Shown piece by piece: positions 53,910 through 63,349 of a stretch of 64,000 bases of DNA (the stretch's first letter is position 1; the number at the start of each line of letters is the position of its first letter). The notes beneath the pieces were generated by a model that saw nothing but the letters and a program-made list of their open reading frames with translations, was not told the DNA's origin and did not search any database. Made by a program: the position numbers and the translations under genes. The DNA is from Vibrio crassostreae (lineage in GTDB: Bacteria > Pseudomonadota > Gammaproteobacteria > Enterobacterales > Vibrionaceae), in contig NZ_AP025477.1 in assembly GCF_024347415.1 (NCBI RefSeq), positions 372,001 through 436,000 on the forward strand, read 5' to 3'.

Positions 53910-54911
53910 CTAAATCGCTTTTACGCTGCTTCTTTCAACTAACGTTGGCTCTAACTCAACAACCTGCGGATACGCATCAGGGGTTTTGAGTCGGTTCAAT
54001 AGAGTATCTACGGCTGCTTTACCTAAACGGTGCTTTGGCTGGTGGATAGTGCTCAAAGCTGGGGTCATGTACTTAGATAAGTGGATGTCATCGTAGCCAA
54101 TGATCGAAAGATCGTTTGGAATCGATGTGCCATCTTGAGCCGCAGCATGAATCACACCCATTGCCATCATGTCATTGCTAACAAACAGTGCCGATGGCAT
54201 CTCGCCACGCGCTTTTAAAGTTTGGTATGAGTCAAAACCGCCATCACATTCGAAGTTTGATTCAACAATCCACTTAGGGTTGATCTCTAGCTTCGCTTCT
54301 TCCATCGCTTGCTTGAAGCCTTGATAACGAGAAGAGGCTTGATTGCGGTGTAATGGGCCAGTGATACAACCAATTTGAGAGTGGCCGTTATCGATCAAGT
54401 GTTTGGTTGCCATGTAGCCACCTTGATGCGAGTTGTCTTGGATCTTATCGCTCGCGAACAACATTGGGCCCCAATCCATCACCACGATAGGCAATTCTGG
54501 GTAGCGTTCAAATACATCAATGTGCTCGCCCTCAAGGGTTGAACACATCAGCATTAGGCCATCGACACGCTTCTGCAGCAAGGTATCGATAGATGACTTC
54601 ATGCGTTCGCTGTCGCCTTCGGTGTTACACAAGATAAGGTTGTAGCCTTTTTCGTAGCAACGACGTTCTACACCTTTTACTACCTCGCCAAAGAATGGGT
54701 TGGTAGAGGTCGTCACGAGCATCCCAAGGGTTTTGGTTTGCTTCATTTTCAAGCTACGAGCCAATGCTGACGGCGCGTAGTTGAGTTCTTTAGCCGCACT
54801 GTTAACACGCTCAGCAATCTCTTCACTGACAAAACGTGACTTGTTGATCACATGGCTGACGGTTGAAGTTGAAACCTTTGCTAGCCGAGCGACGTCTTTC
54901 ATTGTTGCCAT
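53910..54911 (-). CDS. rbsR: Ribose operon repressor RbsR
   Basis: 333 residues, LacI family. MKDVARLAKVSTSTVSHVINKSRFVSEE is the RbsR-type helix-turn-helix and hinge; the effector domain has GVERRCYEKGYNLILCNTEGD and YDDIHLSKYMTPALSTIHQP. Last gene of the rbs operon (rbsDACBKR). It should bind the two CGAAACGTTTCG palindromes upstream of rbsD. Confidence 0.95.
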   Translation of the reverse strand: MATMKDVARLAKVSTSTVSHVINKSRFVSEEIAERVNSAAKELNYAPSALARSLKMKQTKTLGMLVTTSTNPFFGEVVKGVERRCYEKGYNLILCNTEGDSERMKSSIDTLLQKRVDGLMLMCSTLEGEHIDVFERYPELPIVVMDWGPMLFASDKIQDNSHQGGYMATKHLIDNGHSQIGCITGPLHRNQASSRYQGFKQAMEEAKLEINPKWIVESNFECDGGFDSYQTLKARGEMPSALFVSNDMMAMGVIHAAAQDGTSIPNDLSIIGYDDIHLSKYMTPALSTIHQPKHRLGKAAVDTLLNRLKTPDAYPQVVELEPTLVERSSVKAI

Positions 54912-55063
54912 AAAAAATCCTTGTGGGAGTAACTTGCCACGTTGCGCGATATTCTGCCCGAAAACAGGGGCTTATGCTTGTTATTTGTTGTTACCGAAAT
55001 TGAAGGCTAACACCCGTTAACTACGGTTTAGCTCAGGAGTTAAGCCTTCAAATAGGTGTCAAG

Positions 55064-55990
55064 CTAAGCAGATAATTGCTCTGATAAAAACGCATCCGTT
55101 TCAGCTCTGCTTGGGATTGACGTCTGAGCGCCAAAGCGAGTCACTGAAATTGCAGCCGCAGCGTGAGCAAACTTAATTGCGCGTTCTAATGGCATGTCTT
55201 CAAGCAAGCCCGTCACTAATGCGCCATTGAAGGTATCACCAGCAGCCGTGGTATCTGTCGCTTCAACGCGGAAGCCAGCAATTAACTCACCTTCTCCGTT
55301 TTTACTAACCCAAACGCCTTTAGCGCCAAGTGTGATCATCACAGTCTTGATGCCTTTAGCATGCAGAGCCAAAGCCGCCTGATGAGCAGATGCGCTGTCG
55401 GTTACGGTAACGCCCGTCAATACTTCTGCTTCGGTTTCGTTTGGTGTAATCACATCAACACATGCTAGTAAGGTATCCGACAATGGACGAGCAGGGGCAG
55501 GATTTAAAATAACTTGAGTGCCGCTCTCTTTTGCTACTTTTGCTGCGTATTCAATGCCTTCAATTGGCGTTTCAAGTTGAGTCAGCAGGTATTTAGCACC
55601 ACGAATCTTCTCTAGATGCGGTTCGATTTGATCGCAAGTCAGCTTGTTGTTGGCTTCAGCTGAAAGACAAATGCTGTTTTCGCCCGTTGCGGATACTTGG
55701 ATCATCGCAATGCCTGTTGAGGTGTTGTCTGCAACGATAACACCGTCGATGTTGATGCCGTCTTTGGCGAAATCTTGACGAATATTGATGCCAAATGAGT
55801 CGTCACCGACACAAGCGATAAAGCCGATATCTGCGTTTAATCGTGCAGCCGCGACCGCTTGGTTTGCGCCTTTACCGCCAGGAATGACCTGATAGTTACC
55901 GCCAATCAAGGTTTCACCCGGACGAGGGAACGAAGGAACTTGCAGTACGTGGTCAGCGTTAACGCTACCTAAAACAATCAGTTGAGTCAT
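55064..55990 (-). CDS. rbsK: Ribokinase RbsK
   Basis: 308 residues from ATG 55990 (MTQLIVLGSVNADHVLQV), the normal ribokinase start; a frame extension to 56041 has no ribosome site. GGKGANQAVAAARL is the substrate motif and TAAGDTFNGALVTGL the anion-hole/catalytic Asp motif of PfkB kinases. It phosphorylates ribose to ribose 5-phosphate. Confidence 0.96.
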   Translation of the reverse strand: MTQLIVLGSVNADHVLQVPSFPRPGETLIGGNYQVIPGGKGANQAVAAARLNADIGFIACVGDDSFGINIRQDFAKDGINIDGVIVADNTSTGIAMIQVSATGENSICLSAEANNKLTCDQIEPHLEKIRGAKYLLTQLETPIEGIEYAAKVAKESGTQVILNPAPARPLSDTLLACVDVITPNETEAEVLTGVTVTDSASAHQAALALHAKGIKTVMITLGAKGVWVSKNGEGELIAGFRVEATDTTAAGDTFNGALVTGLLEDMPLERAIKFAHAAAAISVTRFGAQTSIPSRAETDAFLSEQLSA

Positions 55991-56156
55991 GATACGAGCC
56001 TTATGATATATCGTATTTGAAAATGCATGGGTCTTTCTCATTACGTTAACTCTCGTTACGTAAATCGCTCGCCTTGTTAGACGGCGTATGAGAAACAGCG
56101 ATGCACTGTCGGTATTTTTGTTTTTGGTCTTGAGCCAGCGAGTTAGTGAGCTAATG

Positions 56157-56182
56157 AGCAGGGAGATAGGGGACTCCCTGCT
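56157..56182 (-). other. Strong stem-loop between rbsB and rbsK
   Basis: Nine-base perfect arms AGCAGGGAG / CTCCCTGCT around an 8-base loop, 40 bases after the rbsB stop. No T-run follows, so it more likely protects the 3' end of the rbsB part of the mRNA than terminates. Confidence 0.6.
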
Positions 56183-56221
56183 TAATTAGATTCCAGCGCT
56201 AAACTGAGTGACTAAACAGAG

Positions 56222-57100
56222 TTACTTAGCGATGATTTTTAGAGGTACTGGTACGTACTCGTCTACTGTTTCGCCTTTAAGCACTTTGTCTGCCATCTCG
56301 ATACCTAGAGAACCGATTAGGTCTGGCTGTTGTGCAACGGTTGCGCCAAGTAGGCCACGGTTAACTGCTGCGATGCCGTCTTCAGTGCCGTCGAAGCCAA
56401 CGATCATTACGTCTTTACCAGATGCTTGAACTGCGCGAAGAGCACCTAGTGCCATTTCATCGTTCTGAGCGAATACTGCTTCAACGTCTGGGTTCGCTGC
56501 AAGTAGGTTTTCCATTACGTTCAGACCTTTAGTACGGTCAAAATCAGCAGGTTGGCTTGCTAGAAGCTCTAGGCCGCTGCCGTTTACCGCGTTCATGAAG
56601 CCTTCACCACGTTCACGAGCTGCAGAAGTACCTGCGATGCCTTCAAGTTGAATTACTTTCGCTTTTTCGCCCACTTTTTCCATAATGAAGTGACCCGCCA
56701 TTTCACCACCGATTACGTTATCAGATGCGATGTGGCTCACTACGTCACCACGGCTTGCGCCACGGTCTAGTGTTAGTACTGGGATGTTAGAGCGGTTAGC
56801 CATGCGAATTGCGTTAGACACGGCGTCTGAATCCGTTGGGTTGATCAGGATTGCCTTAACACCACGAATGGTTAGATCTTCAATGTTCGACAGCTCTTTG
56901 CTTGGGTCGTTTTGAGAATCAAGAACGATAAGCTTGTAGCCTAGCTCTTCAGCTTTCGCTTCTGCGCCATCTTTCATGGTTACGAAGAATGGGTTGTTCA
57001 ATGTAGACAGAACGATTGCCATTGTATCTTGCGCCTGTGCAGACACAGATACCGTTGTAGAAAGAAGAGCAGCAGAAATAAGAGTCGCTAATTTTTTCAT
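56222..57100 (-). CDS. rbsB: Ribose ABC transporter periplasmic binding protein RbsB
   Basis: 292 residues with signal peptide [22 protein letters not shown]. The mature start [31 protein letters not shown] is typical of RbsB; ARNDE-like ligand residues appear in [15 protein letters not shown] and [19 protein letters not shown]. Binds ribose and delivers it to RbsAC. Confidence 0.97.
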   Translation of the reverse strand: MKKLATLISAALLSTTVSVSAQAQDTMAIVLSTLNNPFFVTMKDGAEAKAEELGYKLIVLDSQNDPSKELSNIEDLTIRGVKAILINPTDSDAVSNAIRMANRSNIPVLTLDRGASRGDVVSHIASDNVIGGEMAGHFIMEKVGEKAKVIQLEGIAGTSAARERGEGFMNAVNGSGLELLASQPADFDRTKGLNVMENLLAANPDVEAVFAQNDEMALGALRAVQASGKDVMIVGFDGTEDGIAAVNRGLLGATVAQQPDLIGSLGIEMADKVLKGETVDEYVPVPLKIIAK

Positions 57101-57237
57101 GGTGTAAGTCCTTTGTGTAGGGTGAGCTAGGAGGTGAGTCCTAGCTCGTTGTTACATTATTTATAGATTTAATGTTTGTTATTTATTGATGCTTTTTTGT
57201 TGAAAAGCAGGGTATTGCATTGACTCAAACTAGAGTC

Positions 57238-58230
57238 TTATTTGTTTTTGTTGTCGACCAATACCGCCAGAAGAATAACCACTGCTTTTGCAATCATCTG
57301 GTAGTAAGAAGATACGTCTAATAGGTTTAGGGCGTTGTTTAGGAAGCCGATAATCAGTGCACCAATCAATGTACCCATGATACGACCACGACCGCCAGCT
57401 AAGCTTGTGCCACCCAATACCACGGCTGCGATAGCGTCTAGCTCATAACCCATACCTGCGGTTGGTTGAGCTGATGACAAGCGAGATGCCACGATGATGC
57501 CAGCTACAGCAGCTAACAGACCACAGATTGCGTAAACGCCGATTTTTACTTTGTCTACATCGATGCCTGATAGGCGAGTTGCTGATTCGTTGCCACCCAG
57601 AGCGTAAACGTAGCGACCAAAGCGTGTGTGGTTAAGTAGGTACCATACCGCTGCGAATACCACGACCATGATCCATACTGGAACCGGGATGCCCATTGCG
57701 TAGCCTGTACCGAACCAAGCGAATGCGTCTGCTGTGTCTGTGAAGCCAGTTGAGATAGGGCGACCATCGGTATAAACCATGGTTACGCCGCGAAGTAGTG
57801 TCATGGTTACAAGCGTTGCGATGAAGGCTTGAACCTTACCCTTAGCGATAATCACACCACTGATAGCGCCCAATGCTGCACCAGCTACAAGAGCCGTTGG
57901 CACTGCTATCATCACAGGGATTTCCATGCCAATCATGCTGGCTGCGAATGCACCACAAAGTGCCAGTACAGAGCCGACACTTAAGTCGATACCCGCGGTT
58001 AGGATAACCAACGTCATACCCACAGCGATGATTGCGTTAACCGAGGTTTGGCGCAGAATGTTTAGGATGTTGTCGACAGTAAAGAAGTTCGGGTTTAAGA
58101 AAGAAACGACAACAATCAGGAAGATCAAAGCTATCAGTGATTTTTGATCAATCAGCCACTCTTTGCTGATTAACGGCTTCTTCTTCGGCGCTTCGGTTTC
58201 AGTTGTTTTGCTCATGGTTTTAGTACTCAT
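57238..58230 (-). CDS. rbsC: Ribose ABC transporter permease RbsC
   Basis: 330 residues with about ten membrane helices. [20 protein letters not shown] and [23 protein letters not shown] are conserved in the RbsC/XylH permease family. It overlaps the rbsA stop by four bases, indicating translational coupling. Confidence 0.96.
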   Translation of the reverse strand: MSTKTMSKTTETEAPKKKPLISKEWLIDQKSLIALIFLIVVVSFLNPNFFTVDNILNILRQTSVNAIIAVGMTLVILTAGIDLSVGSVLALCGAFAASMIGMEIPVMIAVPTALVAGAALGAISGVIIAKGKVQAFIATLVTMTLLRGVTMVYTDGRPISTGFTDTADAFAWFGTGYAMGIPVPVWIMVVVFAAVWYLLNHTRFGRYVYALGGNESATRLSGIDVDKVKIGVYAICGLLAAVAGIIVASRLSSAQPTAGMGYELDAIAAVVLGGTSLAGGRGRIMGTLIGALIIGFLNNALNLLDVSSYYQMIAKAVVILLAVLVDNKNK

Positions 58231-59732
58231 GCTGCGTCCTCGTTGATCTTTTTACCGACCGCACACGCCAGTAATAATTCTTGGTTTGCTTCTTTAGCGT
58301 CAAATTCACCGCTTACACGGCCTTCATGCATCACCATGATGCGGTCACTCATTCCTAACACTTCTGGCATTTCAGATGAGACCAAAATGATGCTCATGCC
58401 GTCGGCTTTAAATTTATTAATGAGTTGGTAAATCTCTTTCTTAGCACCGACATCGACACCACGCGTTGGCTCATCGAGAATCAGTACTTTTGGTTTGGTC
58501 ATCAATCCTTTAGCGATAGCCACTTTCTGTTGGTTACCACCAGAAAGGTTGCCAATGATCTGCTCGCGAGTAGGGGTTTTGATGTTGAACAGTTTGATGA
58601 AGTCATCAACTGCAATCACTTCGTCTTTATGTTGGATTTGACCGCTCTTAGTCAGCAGATCCAGTGAACATAGAGACATGTTTTCTTTAACAGAAAGCCC
58701 AAGTACTAAGCCATCGCCTTTACGGTCTTCTGAGATGTAAGCAATGCCATTGGCCAAGCCATCTCTCGGGCTAACAGGGTTGATGGTTTTGTTTTCTAGG
58801 TTGATGACGCCGCGTTCACTTGGAAGGGCACCGTAAATCACTTTCATCAGTTCGGTACGACCTGCGCCCATCAGCCCAGATACACCCAGGATTTCACCGC
58901 GTTTTAGCGTAAAGCTCACGTCATGAACACCAGAACCAGTCAAGCCGATCACTTCAAGGCAGGTTTCACCGTGGCTTTGGCCGATACGTGGATATTGCTC
59001 GTCTAACTTACGACCAACCATCATTTCGATTAAGCCATCTTCGTCGGTGTCTTTTACTTCACATTGACCAATGAATTTGCCGTCGCGAAGTACGGTGATG
59101 TCGTCGCAAATCTCAAAGATCTCTTTGAGTCGGTGAGATATGTAAACAATGCCGCAGCCTTCATCACGCAGTTCGTTGATCACCTTAAACAGAGACTCAG
59201 TTTCAGTATCGGTTAGCGCGTCAGTCGGCTCATCCATGATGATGACCTTTGATTCAAACGAAAGGGCTTTCGCGATCTCTACCATTTGTTGCTCACCAAG
59301 GCTCAACTGGCCTAAAAGTGTTTTTGAGCTGTGCTTTACGTTCAGGCGTTTAAGTAGCTTGTCCGCTTCTTGGTACATCTCGCTCCACAAGATGCGACCC
59401 ATGGTGCCGGTGATTTCACGACCTAAGAAGATGTTTTCGGCGATGGTTAACTCAGGAATCAGATTCAGTTCTTGGTGAATGATGCTAATGCCTGCTTGTT
59501 GAGAATCACGCGGCCCTTTAAATGCGGCAGGTTTTCCTTGGTAGGCGATAGTACCGCCGTCCAAGTGATAAATACCTGTCAGCACTTTCATGAGGGTTGA
59601 TTTACCTGCACCGTTTTCGCCCATTAACGCCATTACGCGTCCTGGGTAAACGTTGAGGCTTGCCTTATCCAGTGCTTTCACACCTGGGAAGGCTTTCTCA
59701 ATTGAGCTAAGTTCTAAAATGGCTTGAGTCAT
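58227..59732 (-). CDS. rbsA: Ribose ABC transporter ATPase RbsA
   Basis: 501 residues with two fused ATPase domains. The first has Walker [25 protein letters not shown] and [11 protein letters not shown]; the second has the degenerate Walker A of sugar importers ([10 protein letters not shown]), [15 protein letters not shown] and [16 protein letters not shown]. It powers ribose import with RbsB and RbsC. Confidence 0.97.
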   Translation of the reverse strand: MTQAILELSSIEKAFPGVKALDKASLNVYPGRVMALMGENGAGKSTLMKVLTGIYHLDGGTIAYQGKPAAFKGPRDSQQAGISIIHQELNLIPELTIAENIFLGREITGTMGRILWSEMYQEADKLLKRLNVKHSSKTLLGQLSLGEQQMVEIAKALSFESKVIIMDEPTDALTDTETESLFKVINELRDEGCGIVYISHRLKEIFEICDDITVLRDGKFIGQCEVKDTDEDGLIEMMVGRKLDEQYPRIGQSHGETCLEVIGLTGSGVHDVSFTLKRGEILGVSGLMGAGRTELMKVIYGALPSERGVINLENKTINPVSPRDGLANGIAYISEDRKGDGLVLGLSVKENMSLCSLDLLTKSGQIQHKDEVIAVDDFIKLFNIKTPTREQIIGNLSGGNQQKVAIAKGLMTKPKVLILDEPTRGVDVGAKKEIYQLINKFKADGMSIILVSSEMPEVLGMSDRIMVMHEGRVSGEFDAKEANQELLLACAVGKKINEDAA

Positions 59733-59793
59733 GTCGGTTCCTTTACTCGGGGCCAGTTGTATTTGGTTGTGTCTGTGTATGGTTTAGCTTTTA

Positions 59794-60213
59794 TTAAAAA
59801 GTCACGCCAGCTTGGAAAATAACATTTGCGTATGGTGTGCATTCACCAGTACGAATCACTGCGCGGCTGTCATGTGTACGCTGCTTAAACTCTTCATGAG
59901 TGATGTAAGTAATCGAAAGTGGTTTGCCACAACGTGCTTCTTCCGTTTTGATTTGATCAATCAGCGCTGCGTGATGTTCTGGGCTGACTTTCGCGAATTC
60001 TTCTGCAATCACAACGCCTTCAATTTGAGACTCATCAAGCATGGTCTTCACTGTTTGGGCGAAGCTCGGTACACCGTGAGTCAAAGCAAGATCAATACGA
60101 GTTACGTGGTCTGGAATCGGTAAGCCCGCGTCACAAATCGTGATTTCATCTGTGTGGCCAAGAGTCGCCACTAAGTAAGAGAGTTCAGAGTTTATTAGAG
60201 TACTTTTTTTCAT
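59794..60213 (-). CDS. rbsD: D-ribose pyranase RbsD
   Basis: 139 residues from ATG 60213 (MKKSTLINSELSYLVATLGHTDEI), the standard length; the frame extends upstream to 60318 but across an operator. His20-like HTDEI and IRTGECTPYANVIFQAGVTF are the family motifs. It converts pyranose to furanose ribose. First gene of the rbs operon. Confidence 0.96.
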   Translation of the reverse strand: MKKSTLINSELSYLVATLGHTDEITICDAGLPIPDHVTRIDLALTHGVPSFAQTVKTMLDESQIEGVVIAEEFAKVSPEHHAALIDQIKTEEARCGKPLSITYITHEEFKQRTHDSRAVIRTGECTPYANVIFQAGVTF

Positions 60214-60270
60214 ATCACGACCTATCAAAAAATAACGCTTAATGGGTTGAGAACAACTCAAGAAAAAGCC

Positions 60271-60286
60271 ATCGAAACGTTTCGAT
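60271..60286. promoter_or_regulatory. RbsR operator 1
   Basis: Perfect palindrome ATCGAAACGTTTCGAT, 58 bases upstream of rbsD; matches the CGAAACGTTTCG core of RbsR sites. Confidence 0.85.
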
Positions 60287-60334
60287 AGTGATAATAGTGT
60301 CTGATTTATCATTTGCACGTTTGATTGTTTTAGA

Positions 60335-60350
60335 GTGTGATAACGATCAT
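60335..60350. promoter_or_regulatory. Possible CRP site
   Basis: TGTGA-TAACGA-TCATC, one good half-site and a partial second half, upstream of the rbs promoter region and abutting operator 2. Confidence 0.45.
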
Positions 60351-60364
60351 CGAAACGTTTCGAT
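60349..60364. promoter_or_regulatory. RbsR operator 2
   Basis: A second exact copy of ATCGAAACGTTTCGAT, 78 bases centre to centre from the first; such spacing suits DNA looping. Confidence 0.85.
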
Positions 60365-60414
60365 AGGGCGTTTTTTGGTGATCTCAGTCAACGCCATTGA
60401 TTGCATAAATTTGG

Positions 60415-60729
60415 CTACGTGGGTTCAATTGATAGCACATATCCAAACTTACTGATGGTAATGATCTGGACGTTTGGCGTTCTCAATCGCGCGAAGACAT
60501 TGCGTAGGTTATAGACGACGTTTGCAAGGGCATGCGGTGACGAGAGTTGCCCGTCCCAGCACACATCAACAATATGTTCTCTCGAAATCGGCTTTCCCAC
60601 ATTTTCTATCAGTAAGCAGAGCACTGCTAATAGGTGAGGGCGCAAGGTGATTTTATTCCCTTGCTCGTTGGTAATAGTGCGAGCGTCGATATCAATGATT
60701 AAGCCGTTGAAGTCTATTGTGTGGTTCAT
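60415..60729 (-). CDS. Stand-alone winged-helix DNA-binding protein (OmpR/ToxR type)
   Basis: 104 residues forming only a Trans_reg_C winged helix: FNGLIIDIDARTITNEQGNKITLRPHLLAVLCLL, then PISREHIVDVCWDGQ, ANVVYNLRNVFAR as recognition helix and TISKFGYVLSI as the wing. No receiver domain and no membrane helix are present, so it differs from both OmpR and ToxR/CadC. It begins 365 bases upstream of the outer membrane barrel gene, on the opposite strand, and may control it (inference). Confidence 0.8.
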   Translation of the reverse strand: MNHTIDFNGLIIDIDARTITNEQGNKITLRPHLLAVLCLLIENVGKPISREHIVDVCWDGQLSSPHALANVVYNLRNVFARLRTPNVQIITISKFGYVLSIEPT

Positions 60730-61169
60730 CGTGTTTTTTGATCGTCTTATTCTGAATTGTGGAGATTGAGCGAAATTGGCTGCTTTTGGATCGGATAACT
60801 ATTTAAGTGTGGTTATTTAAGTGTACGAATGGTCAAAGCGCGCGAATTATGCAGAATCGCATCACTCTTGAAAGTAAGCGTTCGTAAGTCTGCGTGAATA
60901 AAATCTAAAAATGGGATGATTGGAAAATTGAGTGGAAGGTTTTATCTAGAAAAGACGTGTTTTTATTTCTTTATTATTCATGTGTTTATTTTGTTATTAC
61001 TGATTATGTTGGCTGAAGTTACAAAGTGATTATATTTTTATTTATTTTTTTGTTTTCAGTGAGATTAACCTGCTTGCCAATTCGACGGGGTGTCGGATAA
61101 CTCTAACAAGATTGTGCAGCATAGGAAGGTGTAACAATCATGATTTGCACTAAGTAAGGTCAAGCAGTA
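60730..61169. other. Intergenic region between winged-helix and barrel genes
   Basis: 440 AT-rich bases with promoters for both divergent genes. I see no clear operator or RNA gene. Confidence 0.5.
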
Positions 61170-61787
61170 ATGAACAACAAATTAATTTTAAGCATCGCGC
61201 TGATGTCAGCCGTGGCGGCAAGCAATGTAATGGCATCCGATAGTGGTTTTTATCTAGGTGGTGCAATCGGTACTTCTGGTATTGATGATGGAGGGTTAAT
61301 TGATTCTCAAGCTCCTGTTACTTTTAAAGCAGAAGACAATACTTACCGATTAATTGCTGGTTACAAGTTTAACCGCATTGTGTCGATTGAGGCTCAATAT
61401 ACAGACTTTGGTGATATTGCTCTTAAAACCAATTCTGGAGACAAGGTTTTCACTTGGACACCTCAAATCTTTTCTGTAACGGCTAACCTTGGCTACACGT
61501 TTGATAATGGCGTGCGTCCATTTGGTACGATTGGTTTATCTACGATTGACTTAGATATGGAGCTTGCAGATGGATCGCGACCATCAGGTAATGGATTTGA
61601 TGATACTGGTGATGGAATCCGCATGGGAGTTGGGGTTGAATACACGCCACCAACCATGTCTGCGTTGAGCTTCCGATTAGCGTATGAGGCTGATGCTTTT
61701 AATGTTGATAGTTATGACTATGGATATAAAACTGAAAAGACAGTTGTACTTGATTCGTTCTACCTTGGTGCGATGTACACCTTCTAA
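61170..61787 (+). CDS. Outer membrane beta-barrel protein
   Basis: 205 residues. A signal peptide (NKLILSIALMSAVAASNVMA) is followed by alternating strands with GFYLGGAIGTSG, YRLIAGYKFNRIVSIEAQYTDFG, and a terminal LDSFYLGAMYTF ending in Phe, the usual outer-membrane insertion signal. It fits the eight-stranded OmpA-like/OmpW-like small barrels. Ligand unknown. AAGGTC lies upstream of the ATG. Confidence 0.85.
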   Translation: MNNKLILSIALMSAVAASNVMASDSGFYLGGAIGTSGIDDGGLIDSQAPVTFKAEDNTYRLIAGYKFNRIVSIEAQYTDFGDIALKTNSGDKVFTWTPQIFSVTANLGYTFDNGVRPFGTIGLSTIDLDMELADGSRPSGNGFDDTGDGIRMGVGVEYTPPTMSALSFRLAYEADAFNVDSYDYGYKTEKTVVLDSFYLGAMYTF

Positions 61788-61865
61788 GTTTCACACTTTG
61801 TTAAACGGTAAATCGGTTTCTAAATGGGGCGTCGGTTGGCTCAACCCGTTTAGCTAAAGTGAAAG

Positions 61866-61893
61866 GCCGCAGTTTTTGACTGCGGCTTTTTTA
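61866..61893 (+). terminator. Terminator of the barrel gene
   Basis: GCCGCAG / CTGCGGC stem around TTTTTGA, followed by seven T. Confidence 0.9.
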
Positions 61894-61902
61894 TGTTTAA
61901 CT

Positions 61903-62976
61903 CTAGGCTTCACGGATATGCGCGGTAACAGATACGATGGCATGGTCGGTACTGAATTGGTCGTGTTCAAAACTAGGATTAATCAGATGATGGTCTAACA
62001 CTGTGTAACTAGAGATCTCCATCAAGCTTGATGAGTTCTGACAATCGAATTCGTTCGACATCAAAATGTAGTCCAGTACAGATCCAGAAGCGCCGTAGTA
62101 GTGGGTTGGTTTGCGTTGTTCGAGCAAGTCTTCTTCATGTAACTGATGGTAAAGATCCCAGCTGTCTTTTAATCGAAAGTGGGATAGCCAATGCTTGCTG
62201 TTTTCGTCTCGGTTGATTGAGTAACTCAACAGCCCTTTAAACTCATCATTAAACAGAGGCTTATTAAAATCACCCATCAACACAACAGGCTGGTCGGTCT
62301 GGTAACGTTGATTGGTGATGTATTGATGCAGCATCTGAGCTTCTAGACCGCGTTGGACACTCGATAACCAAGAGCCAAGTTGTTCTTGATGGAAGCGAGT
62401 GAGCGTGTCACTTTGTGGTTTTTCACCTTGCAGAGCGTTGTCCGCATCGACAGATTCTGCTTTTGGTTCTGTCGGACGCTGTGATTTGAAGTGCACCACA
62501 TAACAGTCGGTTGAACCTAAATGGGGTAACGTAATTGTGGCGTGAATAGGCGTTCGGTTGAATGAGAATTTGCCGCCAAGGTTGAATACTGTCAGTAACT
62601 TCGAATCTGGTGTAACAGGCTGTACGTTTTCAATCGGGTAACGCGATGCAATACCAACGACAGGTGAGGTGTATAGGTAATCATCTTCAACATGTGCGCT
62701 ATCGACAACTGCAAAGTAAGGGTAACCCAGTACTTTCATTAATTGCTCTAAAGATTCAGGGCTAAATATCTCTTGGAAGCCGATCACATCACAATCTAAT
62801 GAACGAATCGCTTCAGTCATCCAATGTTGCTTCTTTTGCCATTCTTCGAAGCTGTAGATGTTCTCAAAATCATAATAAGCATTCGGTGGTTCGAGGTAGT
62901 TCAAAAGGTTGAACGTTGAGAATGTTATTTGGTTTGGTTTGTTCAAAGTGTCATTCCATTTAGACCTAGGCTGCAA
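61903..62976 (-). CDS. Endonuclease/exonuclease/phosphatase family protein
   Basis: 357 residues. Motifs in order: ITFSTFNLLNYL, DVIGFQEIF (catalytic Glu), VVLMGDFNKPLF (Asp-Asn), and FSTDHAIVSV (Asp-His). This is the DNase I-like EEP fold. No signal peptide is evident. Substrate could be nucleic acid, phospholipid or phosphoester. Convergent with the barrel gene. Confidence 0.9.
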   Translation of the reverse strand: MQPRSKWNDTLNKPNQITFSTFNLLNYLEPPNAYYDFENIYSFEEWQKKQHWMTEAIRSLDCDVIGFQEIFSPESLEQLMKVLGYPYFAVVDSAHVEDDYLYTSPVVGIASRYPIENVQPVTPDSKLLTVFNLGGKFSFNRTPIHATITLPHLGSTDCYVVHFKSQRPTEPKAESVDADNALQGEKPQSDTLTRFHQEQLGSWLSSVQRGLEAQMLHQYITNQRYQTDQPVVLMGDFNKPLFNDEFKGLLSYSINRDENSKHWLSHFRLKDSWDLYHQLHEEDLLEQRKPTHYYGASGSVLDYILMSNEFDCQNSSSLMEISSYTVLDHHLINPSFEHDQFSTDHAIVSVTAHIREA

Positions 62977-63349
62977 GGATACTCCAGTAAAGTATAGTTT
63001 GTTGATTATTTAGAACCTAAATTTCGCTTTAGAAGCGAATCAAAGGAAATCTAAGTCGTGGAGGCTTGTGTCATTCACGCTAGCGCAATCTTAGTGCTTC
63101 TGCCTTCCCCCGTACTTTTTTACGCCACCAAACTAATCAAAGCAATCAACTCAATCAAAGCTTACTGCATTCAATAACTTCGAGCTGTAACGAGTTAATT
63201 GTAAATAAACCGTCAGAGATGAAGTGCTGATGGTTTTATTAGTTATTACATGATGTTAGATTTGAACCTATACTTGTTTTAGCGGTGTGTATTCAAAGCC
63301 GATTAATCAAGTTGAATATCGAATTCATAACATTTGAAGGGAGAGTCAA
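62977..63349. other. Intergenic region upstream of the YejA-like gene
   Basis: About 370 bases containing promoters of two divergent genes; no distinct feature recognised. Confidence 0.5.
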
